Origin: Phallusia mammillata
Taxonomy: Eukaryota > Chordata > Ascidiacea > Phlebobranchia > Ascidiidae
Direction of reading: 5' to 3'
Assembly (NCBI GenBank): GCA_003260075.1
Contig: QLIY01000024.1
Coordinates: forward strand, 184,313 to 248,312
DNA: 64,000 bases
Positions 13,801 through 28,800 of this stretch are shown here, in pieces. The notes beneath the pieces were generated by a model, which worked only from the letters and a program-made list of their open reading frames with translations, made no database searches and was not told the origin of the DNA. How positions within the stretch are numbered: the stretch's first letter is position 1; every line of letters begins with the position of its first letter. The position numbers and the translations under genes were made by a program.

Positions 13801-16800
13801 TTTCGCAAACTGCTTTTTACTCCTGCAAAATTTTGTTTACATTTTATCAGAGACCACTTGATGGACCGATGTTTTGAGCTTATCTGTCTGGTTGGCGAAA
13901 TGCCGCTATTAATTAGATTAGTTATTCAATTGATTTACTGGGATTATCAGAGCGAGTCGGCAACCCAACAGTAGGGAGTCTTTGTCTTCGTTCACCCCCT
14001 AGAGACGTACAAATTAACGCCTTTCCGGGGACGTGCTTTAGATCTGTTTATTCTGGCCCAAAATCATGTTTTCTACGTTAGAAGTATTTGAACTTCGTGA
14101 GGTTCAAAGTACGTGGCCTAATTGCAGCAAGTTATTTTTAACTTATCGCTGATTTTAAAATTTAAAGTTTGCCTTGCTTCTCTATATTCACGCAAACATT
14201 TCAAATGCTGCTAATTTATTTTATTGCCATTACAGTTTGTAGGTAGAGAAAAAAGTACTTTGGATTCTGTGTATATTCCATAAAACCAGCACCCTTTCAT
14301 CACGCCAAAACGAACATGGTGCATAATCATGTCAAGCTCAAAATTTGATAGCAAACCGCTATTGAAATACATCAAAACGTCGGCATATCAAATTAGCGCG
14401 CGGTCGGCGTTTCGGCAGCGTCCGTAGTGGGACGATCCCAGTCAAACAAAGCAGCAATGGCTGCGCGTGGTCTTGTTAATTCAATGGAACAAGTCAAATG
14501 CATCGGCACGGAAAGTTCAGTTCTCGGTGATCAATTTAGATCCTTTCTAGTGTTGAGCTGATGAACGACCCAACACCTCTTAACGCGTGTCCCATGTTAT
14601 ATAGACACAACCCTTTAGGTCTTCTCTCTACCATGTCCACGTTAAGGTGCAAATACGCGTGCCTAATCTCAAGCTGGATAAGCGATGGTGACATTGGTCG
14701 ACTTGCATTACGTTTTCGAGGTTGGGTGTTTACTCTGAAGAAGTTTAAAACTTGTAATTTAAATAAATTAATGTTTGGTGTCTTCTTCTAATTTTATTTC
14801 TCTGTTACCGCCTAAATTAGAAAACAACCTAATCTAACTTTTAAATCAAATTTCAACAGCATTTAATTATGCGTAAACGGAGTTTTTGTTTTTTAGAATA
14901 TTTTTTAGAGCCTTGTACATGGTTTATTATTTTTTGTCTGTCCAAAACGTGTTTTAGAATCACAATATAGCATCTAATAGGCATAGGAATAGCTCGCTAC
15001 TGTCAAAGCGCACATTTAATTTAAAACGATTTTTTTTCATGGTTGATATACCAACAAAGCGCGTTTGAAAATCGCTTCTATCTGGGACCACTTGCGCGCC
15101 AAAAATCCAAGTTCCCAATTTCGCTACCCTGTCAATACCCACACTTGGCGTATTGCTTTGGCCCTATGGCTACATGCTGATGACTTAGATGGTTTGGTTG
15201 AGGAGTTAGATACATGCAACACGCGACCAGCTAGGTGGAAAGGCAAAGACAACAGCCTTGTATAGTCGAATGCCCGTGCCCGTCCAGGTATAAACGCGAA
15301 GTCGTAGTAGCGTGTAGCGTAAAAGGGCCGCGTGTACAGCTCAGTAGGCAACTCTCGCTTACAAATGGGCGCCTTTGGCAACAGCTTACACGCTGTGTGA
15401 ATTCATTCTGTCATGGCTGTCTTGTTTTTGAACCTGGCTTAGTTTTGTTTCGTCAAATTAAATTGAGCATTGCTGAACGCACGGGCGCCTTTCGAGCCTT
15501 TCGTGTGCGATCATCTGGTTCTGCCCTCGGGTTCGACAGCGTGGGAGAGTCTTTGCACTGAACCTTGACAAGAGGTTTGTTCAGGTTGTAGGAACGACTG
15601 GGCGCTGATTTGAAATTTATTTGACAAATTTTCTGTGTGTTGGAATAAAATTTTGCGTTTAAACGCGATTTTTGAAGCCATGAAATTACTAAAAAGCACG
15701 TGAAATTTCTTGACATATCAAAATTAGGAAACAATTGTTTTCGACAAAATATATCGATCACAATTTTTTTGATGTTTCTCTTAAATTTTGTTGCATTTAT
15801 TTGCAACCTACAAATAAATTATTTTCGTTGTTAAAGTGAACCATAATTCATCATCATAAAACAATTCAAAGATTTCCAAGGGAAAACAAATTTAAATTAA
15901 GTTTTTTCGTTGTAAAAAAATATTTTATGTTAATACATTTTCAAGCAACGCTGGTGTTAACACTTGCAAGCAAGGCAGCGTTTCTTTTGGTTTCCTACTT
16001 TTTATTTCGCATACTGAACTAATAGGCAAAGGCGGCCGCCATTTTGTTTTTACTCATAACTTGCATCAAAAATTTGAAATGAGGTAGAATACCCGTGTCA
16101 AATTTTTTTTTCGATGAAATTTCAAATTATAATTGGAATAACAAATACCTTTTAGTTGATGAATTCGTGAACATAAAGAAAAATGTGCTTTAGTGAATGA
16201 AATAACGGAATTTCAAGCATTCATTACATAAAAATGAAGGAGTGTGTTGTCAATTATAAACAAAAACGACTGTTTCGAGAAACATTCAAAGCCCAAATAG
16301 AAAAAAAAAACACTTACCATTTTGTTAAAGCAAACGGCTCTTCATATTTATTTCAAACAAACATATGGTTTAAGAGCAATTTTATGACATATTTTATGTG
16401 TAAGCAAAAATTGTGGTTTTGTTAGCAATGTTGATGAAATCAATTTCCTTGGCAGACAGTCTAATCTAGTTTCCATAGTTTCTGACCGCGGGGCTTATAA
16501 ACACCTAACCCCCGACACTCAGCTTGCTGGCACGTCGCGTTTCGACCCCAAATTGCCCGGGTTTACCTGTGCTTGTCGAACAATGGTTGCTTTGTGTCTG
16601 CAAGTTACGTGAGAGATAGTTTCGCTGAGCCCAGGAACAGTGTTTTTGTGACAACACGCCATGTCTCGTTTCCGTGTCTTACACTACGCTAAGGCATTCT
16701 TGTAATCCATAAAAAATGCAGAGGGGGTATTTTGCAGTGTTACGAAATGAATGTGTTCATTTTTTTCGCATTGTATTGTTTTGTTACCTGGTCAACACAA

Positions 16801-19800
16801 TATCGGGTCTTGCGTTTTGGTGGTACTGTGTGTTAAAACCTACCGCCTAAAGCACATTTTCTCCTCTTTTTTTCCATTTATTATTCCACAAACCTGTTTT
16901 AGTTCAATAGGTTGATCACCATTCTTATCATAAACTTACGTTTTTCGTACACAATGATGCCAATTAATTTGTATGTGACATACTTTTGAATTTTCTCTGT
17001 ATTGTCTTGTTAAATAAATTGGATTCGATATGGTTCAACCAATAACTGTTTTAAAATTAAGCCAATAGTTTGAAAATTCTGTTTCGTTTTCGGCAGGACA
17101 CGGTGGTATAAATCAACTGGGTGGAGTGTACGTCAACGGGCGACCCCTGCCAGACCAGATTCGTCAGCAAATTGTCGACCAAGCACATCACGGTGTACGG
17201 CCCTGTGACATTGCTCGCCAACTCAGGGTTTCTCATGGGTGTGTCAGCAAAATTCTGGCCAGGTATGAACTTTTAATTATTAGTTTGAAAATTTATGGTG
17301 AAGGTTAAAAGTAATTGAATATATGCGTTTTTTGTGCCTACTATAGGATAGCGTCTCACTATTATGGAGCTTCATCAAAATAGTTTCCTATTATTTCTTG
17401 TATATTGATATATTGAACACATATTTTCAAAGTGGCGTTCCTGCAGTGACCCCCCCCCCCTGAAGGCCGGTCCGCGATAAAATTTTAATTTCAAAAACGG
17501 TCCGCAGTTGTAAAAAGGTTGCCGACCCCTGATTTAGAGTACCAATTTTGAAAGTGGCGTTCCTGCAGTGATAGCCGTATTTAAAGCGTTGTTCAATAAT
17601 TTTGGAGATGTTACATGTACGTTAATGCTACGGGGGTAAAAACCTTTAAATGTCTCGCTTTGGTTTTAGCCCCAATAAATGGCTGGATGCTTTTCTTAAC
17701 AAAAATGCTTTTGCGGATAAATCACAAGTCGATTTAACCTGCCAACCACAGATAAATATAACTTGCTCAAAGTTATGATTTTTCAAGTTTTAACTCTACA
17801 AACATTACGCTGCAACTTTTAAAGTAGCTATAAGTTTGAGAACTGCTGTTACCCAACATGGCATGCTTTTTGCTTCAGGTATTACGAGACTGGAAGCATT
17901 CGGCCTGGAGTGATTGGTGGTAGCAAACCGAAAGTAGCTACTCCCAAAGTGGTTGAGAAGATTTGTGAATACAAGCGACAGAACCCGACCATGTTTGCTT
18001 GGGAAATCAGAGACCGCTTGCTTGGAGAGCAGATTTGTGACCAAGATAATGTGCCCAGTGTGAGCTCCATCAACAGGTAAAAAGGACTGCAAAATATTTG
18101 TCATGTATCTGCCCTAATTTACGTTAAATATACGTGTAACAGTTTAGCAAAATGCCGGTTGCTCCAAACGTTTACTTTTTTACCTGAAATTCATACGAAA
18201 TCTTTTAGTCAGCGGTATTTTGCAATTGGTCACAATCATATTTTCAGCGCATATTTGGTTAGGGGTTGTACATTATATCTGTTTTTACCTAAAAACCTGC
18301 AAAAAATTATCAGTAAGCTTAATTATAGTTTTGTTTACCAAATAAATCTTTTTTTCAATAGAAAACAACATGAATTATATGCAAAAAGGTCATATTTAAC
18401 TAAGCAGTTTTTTTTCAAAGTTTGACTGGGACACTAATTGCTTTCAATATATTGGTAAAACTCGCGTTACTACACACTGTTCCGACAAGTTTTAAACTAG
18501 TTGAATAAAACAAGCACTACAATTGTTTTGGATAACGAATCATTTGTAAAACTTCAGGAAACCTTCCTTAAACATTTACCGGAACAAAAAACACATTGCA
18601 TCATATTTTTTCCAATTCAAGGGAAAATTTGATACCTTTATATCGGGGTGACGCCAATTCGGCGACTGTTCTCTAAACATTCCCAAATTTACGGATTTAA
18701 AATGCCACGAACTTTAAATAAAGTCTGAATCAAGCACTTTTAGGCTTATTCTTTTTCACCGTAGTTCAGTAATCGTTCGGGAAATCCTTAACTCTAACAA
18801 ACGGGCGCAGAGAGATTTAACATAGTGACTGTTCATAAACAAATTATTTTCGGCCTAACTATACTGACAACCTCAAAGACTTGGTAATTCGGGTAATTCG
18901 TGTTTTCTGTCAGGGAAGACTTATACGGGTAAATTTTAAGGGAAGTTAAGGGAAAATAAGTAAGAGTTAGCGCTGGACGAAGGGACTTTTCTGGTTCATT
19001 TGTGTTTAGTTGTATGGGTTGATTTAGACCAGGGATCGGCAACATTTTAGTCCCCCCCCCCTATTTTCGGCCTAACTATACTGACAACCTCAAAGACTTG
19101 GTAATTCGGTTAATTCGTGTTTTCTGTCAGGGAAGACATATACGGGTAAATTTTAAGGGAAAATAAGTAAGAGTTAGCGCTGGACGAAGGGGCTTTTCTG
19201 GTTCATTTGTGTTTAGTTGTATGGGTTGATTTAGACCAGGGGCCGGCAACATTTTAGTCGACGCATGCCAATTTATTTTTTGGAGATCATTTATCACATT
19301 TTTATGCCTCTCAGCTTTTGTAAAATGTTTTCGTACCCCTTGTCTACAATAACTTATAAATAATTACAGTAATAAATAATTAAGATGTAATCGATAACAA
19401 CCTAATAGACGAATAACTGATTAACTGCATTAATTTTCAGCACTGTTACATTCAACTTTTACTGAACTTTTGCCAATAAATCCCAACACCGGTATAGTTT
19501 AACATTATATCTTATACCCCCTACTTTGGTGCTTCGTCCCCTGAAGGTTACATGTACCCCAGGATAAGAGGCCCTGGATTAGAGAGAAAATATATTTTTA
19601 ACAGTCATACGTATAGTGAACATAAAACTACAACAAAATTCCATGCTATTTAATGTTCAAAACTTGGATCAGCCATTTTTTACAAAGTTTAAACGAAAAA
19701 CCTTTAGGGCGCTATAATAAGTCTATTACCATGATAAAAAAAAATTGCCAGCAAGGGTTTTGTAAAATTTTGTAACTCCATAAATGTTCGAGCCTCTCGT

Positions 19801-22800
19801 GCGAGGTCTAACAGCCGCAAGTAATCTCAGGTATTAGATGAACTGTGGTGACTTGTTCGACCACCCAGGTTACTTCGTGTCGTGGATTGGAATTAATGTC
19901 GAACGTCTGACTGCTCGGCGTTCGCTTTTTGCCTTAATCTCGACGATTTGTCGAAATTACCGTTCCCAAAAATTTGAAGACTTTGGTTTGACTTAAGGCA
20001 CATGTTAGAGGTTTTGTCCTATAGGTGTTTGATATTTGTTAGTCATTCTTTACACACTGAAGTAGCCCAAATTTATGATTTGGATATAAATGTGCAATTT
20101 CGAATACATTTTGTTTTAAAAAAGTTTCAAATCGGATTTCATGTAATCTAACATTTCATTTTTCAAAAAATTAAAGATATTTTAAAATCGTTTCAATTTC
20201 AATCATGGGCGTTGAAAACTTCAGGTTTCCAAAAAGCTTTTAAGTTTTAACTTAAAAACAAATAAAGAAAACCATCGTTCACCGTCCGCCTTTTTCAAAT
20301 ACCTATAGTCAACCACACATACTTTTCCCCTAATTAGCACTTAAAATAGTATTCATATGGTTACGTAACCATTGCGTCTTAAACATAATTACGTCATCGT
20401 AATCACGTGCATCTTACGTTTTTGCGTCTGCCTAAAAACACAAGCCCCTAAACTGTTAGTTTTACAATTTAACTGTAACTATACAATAACGAAATCATCA
20501 GATGGGTAAAATTAGCTCCATTTACCTTGGGAGAAACGAAAACTCTTTTGAATAGTCAGAAATATCTGCTTAATATTTTTGGACAGCGAATAGTTAAGTC
20601 ATGCGTAAGGTGTTTCCTTGAAACCGTGGATGAATACCAATCGAGTCAGATAACTCGAACTGTGATACACCTCCGCGACCGCTTACCTGTTGCAACTCAG
20701 CCCACACACATCCGAAATAATCCAAGCAGCGCACGGAATATTTACGTTAACATTAAGAAGGGTCCCTTAGCACGCAAGATTTCTACTTTGTGAGCTGAAT
20801 AGACAAAGACTTTTTTTCCCACCAATTTCACCTATAACGTTTCGGATTATTGTTTGCAGTTAGTCAAGTGTTTCAATAGCATCACGGCATTAATTTGAAA
20901 TCCAATGTTATGCGGTCACCATAGAATAAATGCTATTTTTTAAAACGTGTGTGCTTGGTTCAATCAGAATTAAGGTTGTACGTTAGTTGTGTACACAAAC
21001 GGGAAAAATATACTTCTCACGTTAATATTTAATGTAGTTACTGAATGTTGTGTACAAGCACATTGTTTGACGCAAAAACATTAACCGAAAGTTAAATTTA
21101 ACACATTAACAGTTTACTTGGCATTTTTCGTTGGTGACAGGCTTCACAAGGGGTAAAAAAAGGTGTCGAACATTGAAACGTTGACCTTTGCGCGTTCCGG
21201 TCTGTTGCATGTGGTACCCTACTGTTTGAAAACGTGGCACAGCATGGATCGTTGTGTAGACCACAGGAATTACCAGATTAATTTGTATTTTCAGGATCGT
21301 GCGCAATAAAGCGGCGGAAAATGCCAAGAACCACCATCACTTGGCCCACGTGGCCGCCGGAATGGGACAAACATCTCTTGGTAAGAAAACATTTAAATTA
21401 AATGTAGCGAGTGTTTTTGGATAGGTAAAAAAGTTGAGGTGTTTTTATGATGGTGCATGATGCTTATGTTGTACACGGAACTGGATTAACTAATATTAGA
21501 GGCTGTACTAGTATGGCATTCGGATTTTTTTCCACATTTTGTTTGACATATCCTTGGTTTTGTTATTTGGATGCCCATACCTTTGTATTGTTTTTAATGT
21601 TAGTGTACGGTAAACAACTGGTATGCTACCCATTTAAAGATTTTGTGCCTCATTAAGCTTATCATACTATTATGCGCCACTTTTTTTATCATCCTATTAT
21701 GCGCCACGCACTTTTTCGTATTCCTCAATTTTTTTTATAAACCGCGCAAAGATTTATGCTCTTTGCTTTCAGATGCTCTAGCGTTAAAAATGTGTATTAA
21801 ATTCAACGTGATCTTAAAGTTCAGCAACTTTGCCGAACAACAAGTTTTTGCTGATAGCGTTACAATATCAGCGAATCATAGCACGTCAGGCCTATACTGA
21901 AGGCGTTATACCGAATCATCCGGTCACCATAACATCAGCAAAATGTCAGCGCTTATAGTTCATATCCATTAACCCTATATACTTTTACAATACATAGGTA
22001 TGAGTTCTAGTTGTGTGCCCTCTTCCATGATGGTCGAACACGACGTTCGTAACTCATATACCATCAATGGACTTTTGGGTCTCCAAGCAACCAACTCACT
22101 TCCTCCCCCACCCCCTCTACATGCTGTTACATCATCAGAGGTCGTCCCTCACCCCTCCATGTACTACAAGCACCCCCACACAAGTCCCACCGGAAATCCT
22201 GCCGCTCCTCCGCCGCACGGGATGCAAATGTATCCTCACCAACACGGTAAGAAGAGATTCTCTCTATTTTTTTTACATAGGTAGGGATTTTGACAAAAAC
22301 AATAAGTAGGAAACAAATCACTATAGGCTTTTAGTTTTCTTTCAAATGTATACATTGGAGAGTTTGTTCGTTTTTTTTGTCAAAACTGATGGTCCTACTC
22401 ATAACTTTTCGTTATTTGCGATAAGCATACATCAATTACAATCAATTTTACATACCCAGCGCCGGTATGGCAAATCAGCATTTTTAAGCATATTTCTAAA
22501 ACCAGAAAACCCAAAGTATTTCCAACTTTTTTACGTATAGCACTGTCTTTGTCTGTAGCCTTTTGATCAGCGTTTTTGGGGTTCATTAAAGCTGTCGAAC
22601 ATCAATTACTGCTTGTAGAGTTAGTGGAAAGTAAACATAACATATCAGCAAGCCACGAAAATCGCTCTCTAATTTCTGCTTGTCAGGTGTTGACTTATAG
22701 AGTTTAGACGTTCTTTCGCTGCGCAAATAACGAGCTTTAAGTTTTTATCCGCTTTTTCAATAATAAAGAGCTATAATTTTTTTTCTCGTTTTTTTTGTTA

Positions 22801-25800
22801 ATAACGAGCTATAAGTTTTTTTTGTTTTTAAACCAAATGGAAGCCAGTTTTAAGACTATGCACTATACTTTACACAGGGGTCTAATAGTTTTGGGTCATA
22901 ATGCAACTATCACCATATATTTTTGAGATTGAATTCGAAATGAAAAGACAATCCAATTGCCTCATCGAATACATTAACGTTGCAAATTAATTTTAAATTG
23001 AATTTTGTTATATTGCGTTAGGAACTGTTGAACAAATTCTCATCACATAAATGGGCGTTAAAACATGTCAATTAACAGAAACTGAGTGGGATAATCATTT
23101 GCTGGATAAATAAATGTCGTCTGATCAGTAACTTTCTCCTAACCAAAAACGAGAAATTATATTTGTTCTACTTTTTGCAAAGTACAAGATAACTTTAATC
23201 CCATTCATAAAACGAGATCTTTTGTACTACCTAGTGTTTTCACACACACGTCGAAAGCCTACTCACTAATTCCAAAGGGATTAGTGAGTTTAGCACACAG
23301 TTTCAATTAATCGTAAAACTATTCGATAAAAGTGACGAATTCGACAAAAAGACAATTGACACCTCCCAGTGGATGGGAAAAGGTAGCGACCCACGCTAAA
23401 AACGCGTCGTCAAAATGGTCCCGAAACCGCCTTTGGGAGCGGAGAAATTAACCCGAAGTGGTTACACTGTAAACACTAGCCATTGTGGGATTAGAATTCA
23501 GCCGTTAAAAGTGACCCGATTGTCGGCCGTACAGTCTATAACGGCAACAGCGTCGTGCCCACGTTTTGTGTCGACCATATACATTGACTCACCGGTGCAG
23601 TGGTGAATACCTTCTGTGAAATAAGAGGTACTGAAAATCGCTTAAAATTGCGTCATATGATCATGTAACGACCAGCGGAGAAACTGGGTCGCTGTTTTTC
23701 AGTGCCCTCGGGTTACTTTCATCAGGCGGCAATTTCCCGACCCCGCAGTGGGTAATTGGCGACAATTGGGGCCTGCTTGTTGGCGGGTACGGGTTACAGA
23801 GAGTGACAACGTGAAATTACGGTCGTGATGCGAAGATAAATTTGACTGAAAATGCAAAAGTCTTTCCCGCGGTCGCACGGTTAAACCCCGCAGTTTAAAG
23901 GTATATTGAACTAGCCGTCTTATTATGAAACTGTTGAAGTCTGTAAACCCAGATTGCCTCTCTTTAAACGATCCATAATTTCAAAGAATTTGCACTGTTT
24001 TGTTTGAACTGTCCTTGTTTCAACTGCGTTTAATGGGCAAAGATCGCTTAAAGAACATGCCCTACGTATATTTAAATTCAGTATATGTATTAGCAATGTT
24101 TCCACAATAACGCGTCAAAAATAGTCAGTTATATCCGACAAAATCAGTGAAAAATCACAAGTTATTTGTCTAGTAACCGACGTTATAGAGTTGTCAACCA
24201 AAACAAAGCTCAAAAATGCGTGGCTCTCATAAAGGTCCCAAAAGTGCTATGGGAGACACGTGTGGCAAAATGTACCAGAGTTATTTCGGGCTATGTTGGG
24301 AGTGGCAGTGTGTTCGTTTAAATTTAAACTATCCAGTGATCTGTAACTATTGAAGGGTTGCGTAGAGTAATGCGTCCGATTTTGATTTACACAAGTTTTG
24401 TGGCATAAATATTTGAGTTTTTCTTTAGTAATTTTTTTTTTAGTAATTGTGGGTGACATTTCCTAAAGCAATATTTGTAGGCTTCAATATAGGTAATCAT
24501 AAAGTCAAAATGAGATCGTCATAGTTTAGGAAGTTTGTATCCTGCCCTGTGGGGCACTTTTTGCAAATTAAACACACACGTTTAAGTTTCTGTTGGAGGA
24601 TTTGCGTCAACGCACCAATCCTTTTTAGTTGTTGTTGTTGTTGACAAGGTAAAGCAACGCTAAAAAAAGAAATTAATTCGCAAAATAAATATGATTGCTG
24701 AGACTGTTTTAGATAACATATAAGACCACAGTGGATCTCTAGTTTTGCCATGCTTATTACGTACTAAAACTAACACTCTGCAAAAACTGCACACTTTTGA
24801 GGTACAGAGGGTAAAAGGCAGTTCTATATTGACTGATTCAACAACACAAACTGTTTGCGAACTCAGTTCAAGCGTGAGAAGGTGTTTGTTTGCCACCTGT
24901 TTCAGTTTGTCATCAAAACTGTACTTTTCCTGACTATTCCGATGGGTTATCTCATATTCCTGATGAGATAACCCAAGTTGTTGACTCGAAGCAACCTTGA
25001 CCGCAGTAATAACCGCATTTAAGCTTGGTGAAACAAGTTTTGTTGCATTTCACATCAGTCCTAGATCCTGCCGCTCCCGTTTTACTGAATTCGGAAAGTT
25101 TGCAGATGTTATCGGGTTATTGATGGTCATAACTTATTGTGGGTCTTTAATGGGACCGGACCGGTTATAATAAATAAAGCGTGGTATATGGAAACTATAT
25201 GGTTTATTATGGGTCCCCTTCCCTGAAGGGGCATATCGCTTTAGTCTGTATTTTTGTTCTTTTTGTCTAACGCTGGTTTGTTTCATCTGTTTGGTCAAGA
25301 AAGAGTGCTTCAAAGTTTTTAAAACTTACACACATGAAAGTAAGTTACCCGAAGTTGACCTTCCTACAGTTTGACCCTATAGGTAACCCAGCGGTTCACA
25401 CCCAGGCTCCCCAAAACACGAAAATTTAAAAACAGCTATTATTGCTTTATAGTACATGACCCAGAGTATGTTGTTACCCTTTTGTTTTGTTGTGCTCATA
25501 ATTTTTTGGTTATGTACAAGTAAAATTTATAACTTGGCGCTTAAGGGAATTTCATCACCTGAAAAAACAATTTGTCTAGAACAGGGCTTCTCAAACTGTG
25601 GGTCGCGACCCAAATTGGGGTCGCGGAATATAATTTTGGGGTCGCGAAACATTATGCGTTATGACATTGCCACAATACATGGTATACGTGCATAAATTTA
25701 TTGTTTAAACATCATTCACGTGCCTATTAGGCTATACCCATCAAGGGGTCACATAGAATTTTCTTTTCCAAAATGGGGTCGCAGAGCAAAAAAGTTTGAG

Positions 25801-28800
25801 AAGCCCTGGTCTAGAACAATGCCTTGTCCTCATGATACAATTACTTTCCGAAAATTGTGTTGCTAAACTGACATATTTCTTCATTATCGATAGCTATTTT
25901 TATTTTTTCTTTAATCATATATACTCCAGGAACAAAACCATAAAAGTAATTGCCGACTTCACAAAACGTTTCATACAACTTCTATGGCAATTCTGTTCTT
26001 ACTCAATTATCATGATATTATGTAAACTGGGCCATGTTTACCGAGAAACTTCTAATTCTTTGCGAAGCATCCATATCCGGGTCGAATAAAACAAGCTACT
26101 GTTTTTCCACCAGAAAACGGATATCCTATGAGCCTGCCAGTTGACCTGAATCACCGGCCCACAGCGAGCAACGGTTACCCGGAAAGATACGCCCCAACTT
26201 CATCACCTATGTCCTCACAACACCACCAGAGCGGGACTGGCGGCGAACTACTCCAGCAGCAGCACACACAGCACACACTTCGGCCTTTTGTGGAGCAACA
26301 CGGAAAAGAACTGATCCCAGGAAGCGATGGAAAGGTGCGTTTAGATATATTGTTTACAAATAGAATTCTATTTGAATAAGATTGAAATTGACTATGCGTA
26401 CTAAATAGGCGAATTAGTATTTCCTTTTTAAAAATGAAAAAAGAGTACACTGACGCTGATCGTCTGTCGCTCTTCTTGAGTATATATTGAATATTTGATA
26501 AGTGAAGACAGATATATCGGTCACCACCCTGTCACACAGGCTTATTCCTGTAGTCTGTTATGACACTTGCTACTAACTATCAAAGCCGTTTTTCCTCAAC
26601 CGAAAACATCATAAGGTATTTTAAAGCGTAAAACAAGCAACATATAGCTTACAATTAGCATTATGCCAAAAACGATTAACAATAACTCGTTGTAGACTCC
26701 GAAATTTCGGGTGCTAAATTAGTCAAAAACTCTAATTGAAATATAATATTCTTAACGTGCAGAAAAAACACATTTTAAGTTGCACATGTAACGGTAAACA
26801 CAGCTGCTAAAAAAGAATAACAGCACCTGTTTCTAATAAGTCATCACGTCTTCCAAGTAACCAACAACAATAATAAGTTTGACCTTAATTTGTGCGTCGG
26901 AGCTCTTACGAATAATCTCACGAACCCCTATAATTACCCGTCAGTCGTATCACAAGTGGGGGTGCAAAATTACCCTCAATGACGTCAAGACGTTGATATT
27001 TCGAACGCCGAACGTAGTTGCAAAACAATCATTCTAAATTTTGCTTTTGCAAAATTACGGTAAAACGAAATGATAATTTTTTTGAAATTATGTTTCATAA
27101 TTTTTATTTTTAAGTGTTAAAATCGGTTTGTTACTGAGGTAATTGTATCATATTAATTGAGTTTCGCTACAACACAGTTTACAGTTTACTGCAAAACTTA
27201 AGCTTGATCCTACCCTTTGTGACAGTTAATCCCCTTGTCTCAAGAAATCCAATAGTTCCAAAAATAACAGGACCAGAAAACACAGAAACTATTCACCCAT
27301 TTAACCATACCCTTGCCTTCTGCTTACACCCTACAGTACAACTCATTAAATGCAAGAAAAGATATCAATATTGTCGACTGTGTTTTGTTGATACAGTAAC
27401 TGATAGGGTCGAAACCATGGCGTGCCACAGGGTATCATATTTGGACCAGGTCCTGTTGACTGTACCAAGGCTAGCGGTATCATCCAAGCCGAGTTTGAGA
27501 GTCCAGGTGCATGTGGGGAAACATAGCGCGCACTGCACATGTAATTTCGTCGCCTTGTTGGTTCTGGTGTTGTGAGGGTAAATACTAAACACCGGTTGAT
27601 GTCGGGTGATATACAATCCTCATTGGGAAATTTTCAATGCCAGTGAAAATCAAAGCATCCATTTATTAGTTTTAACTGGCCAAAGCAGTTTCTTGTTTGA
27701 GTTTCTGATCAGCTTTAAATTAGACTTAACTGCACTTTTGCAACGCTTCGTTGGCGTTGAGACAAACCCTTTGCGCAGCAAGGCTGTTGACATTGTACAT
27801 AGTGCCAAGCCCTGCCCCAAAGGCCCCGCAAGCGTTGTACAAAACCTACAACAGGCGATTGAGTAACCCATGCGCTGTAGTAGTGCCGCTACTACTGGTA
27901 AGAACTGCATGAGGCTTAAGCTTTCAGCTTAGGGCCATGATCCCGCAAGCCTTCTGTGATTCTATAGATAGAACCAATTATCCAGTCCATTCCAAAAAAC
28001 TTTTAAACGGTGAAAATTTCCATGTTTGCATTCAGGTTTTAAGTCAGGATTCTCAAGTTCCTATGGGGTCTCTGTAAGTAAATGTTTTCTCTAAAATAGA
28101 AAATTACCACAAGAACGATTTACCGAATTTTACAATGATCAGGATGATCAACATCGTTTTATATCTTTATTTACAAGCGAAAGCTATTAAACAAAAGCGT
28201 GTAGTTTATTGCCACAATCTATATGTAAGCACGATCATTACAGAAAATTGGCCTGTGGTTTGAAATCTTTATTTGCCTTTGTGTTCCATTGGTGCAGATC
28301 AGAGGATTTGAAACCTTGTCAATTGTTACCAAAGGGCTTTTACATCGACTTTAGCGCCTTAAAGTTTGAATCCCTTTGTTACTGGGCGTGAAGCCAACTG
28401 CTGTACACCTCTGTGGCCCTTATTTTACCAATGTAGAGGAATGGAATGCATCCTTAGACCGAAACCGACGGGTATTATTCCCAGAACCTTACCAGCATTT
28501 CCCACTATGTTATTACCGCCTCAACAGGCTTTAGCGCAAACCAAGCTGGGTTACAATAAGAGCAGCTCTCTGGGTAGGGGGTGAGGGCTCGAAAATGTGC
28601 CCTTAATGACCATCCAAAGGCTTCCCGGGGCCCACATTGAGCCCGTTCGGGCCTTTCATCATCCGGGCACCGACTCCGCCAGCCCCGCTTGTTCGTGGAC
28701 AATTTTAGTGAGTACCCAACCGTAACGATTTAATACCATCAACAGTGTTAAGCCCATTGGCTACAAGACTTCGTGTAGGAGTATTAAGACTGGTTTGACG

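Larger units (their letters stand above)
4866..17096. other. Pax2/5/8: Pax2/5/8 intron 1, no coding exon seen
   Basis: This 12.2 kb intron is the natural place for enhancers. It holds two assembly-type duplications (5817-6018 and 6918-7155), a foldback element (9897-10063), a dispersed repeat near 9354-9393 and a relic ending in a hAT-like GTTGCCG...CCCTG terminus near 13027-13100. CRE-like TGACGTCA strings occur near 7866 and 7989. Open frames such as 7959-8309 and 10738-11118 have no recognisable protein character. Confidence 0.6.
18077..21294. other. Pax2/5/8: Pax2/5/8 intron 3, no coding exon seen
   Basis: It contains one assembly-type duplication (18846-19257) and a hAT-like element (19237-19576). 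The remainder is AT-rich and shows no exon-like frame. Confidence 0.6.
22247..26113. other. Pax2/5/8: Pax2/5/8 intron 5, no coding exon seen
   Basis: In vertebrate genes the partial homeodomain follows the octapeptide at about this position. I looked for it and saw nothing convincing. The intron holds a hAT-type element (25582-25808) and two hairpins (23261-23290 and 24943-24975). Confidence 0.5.
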
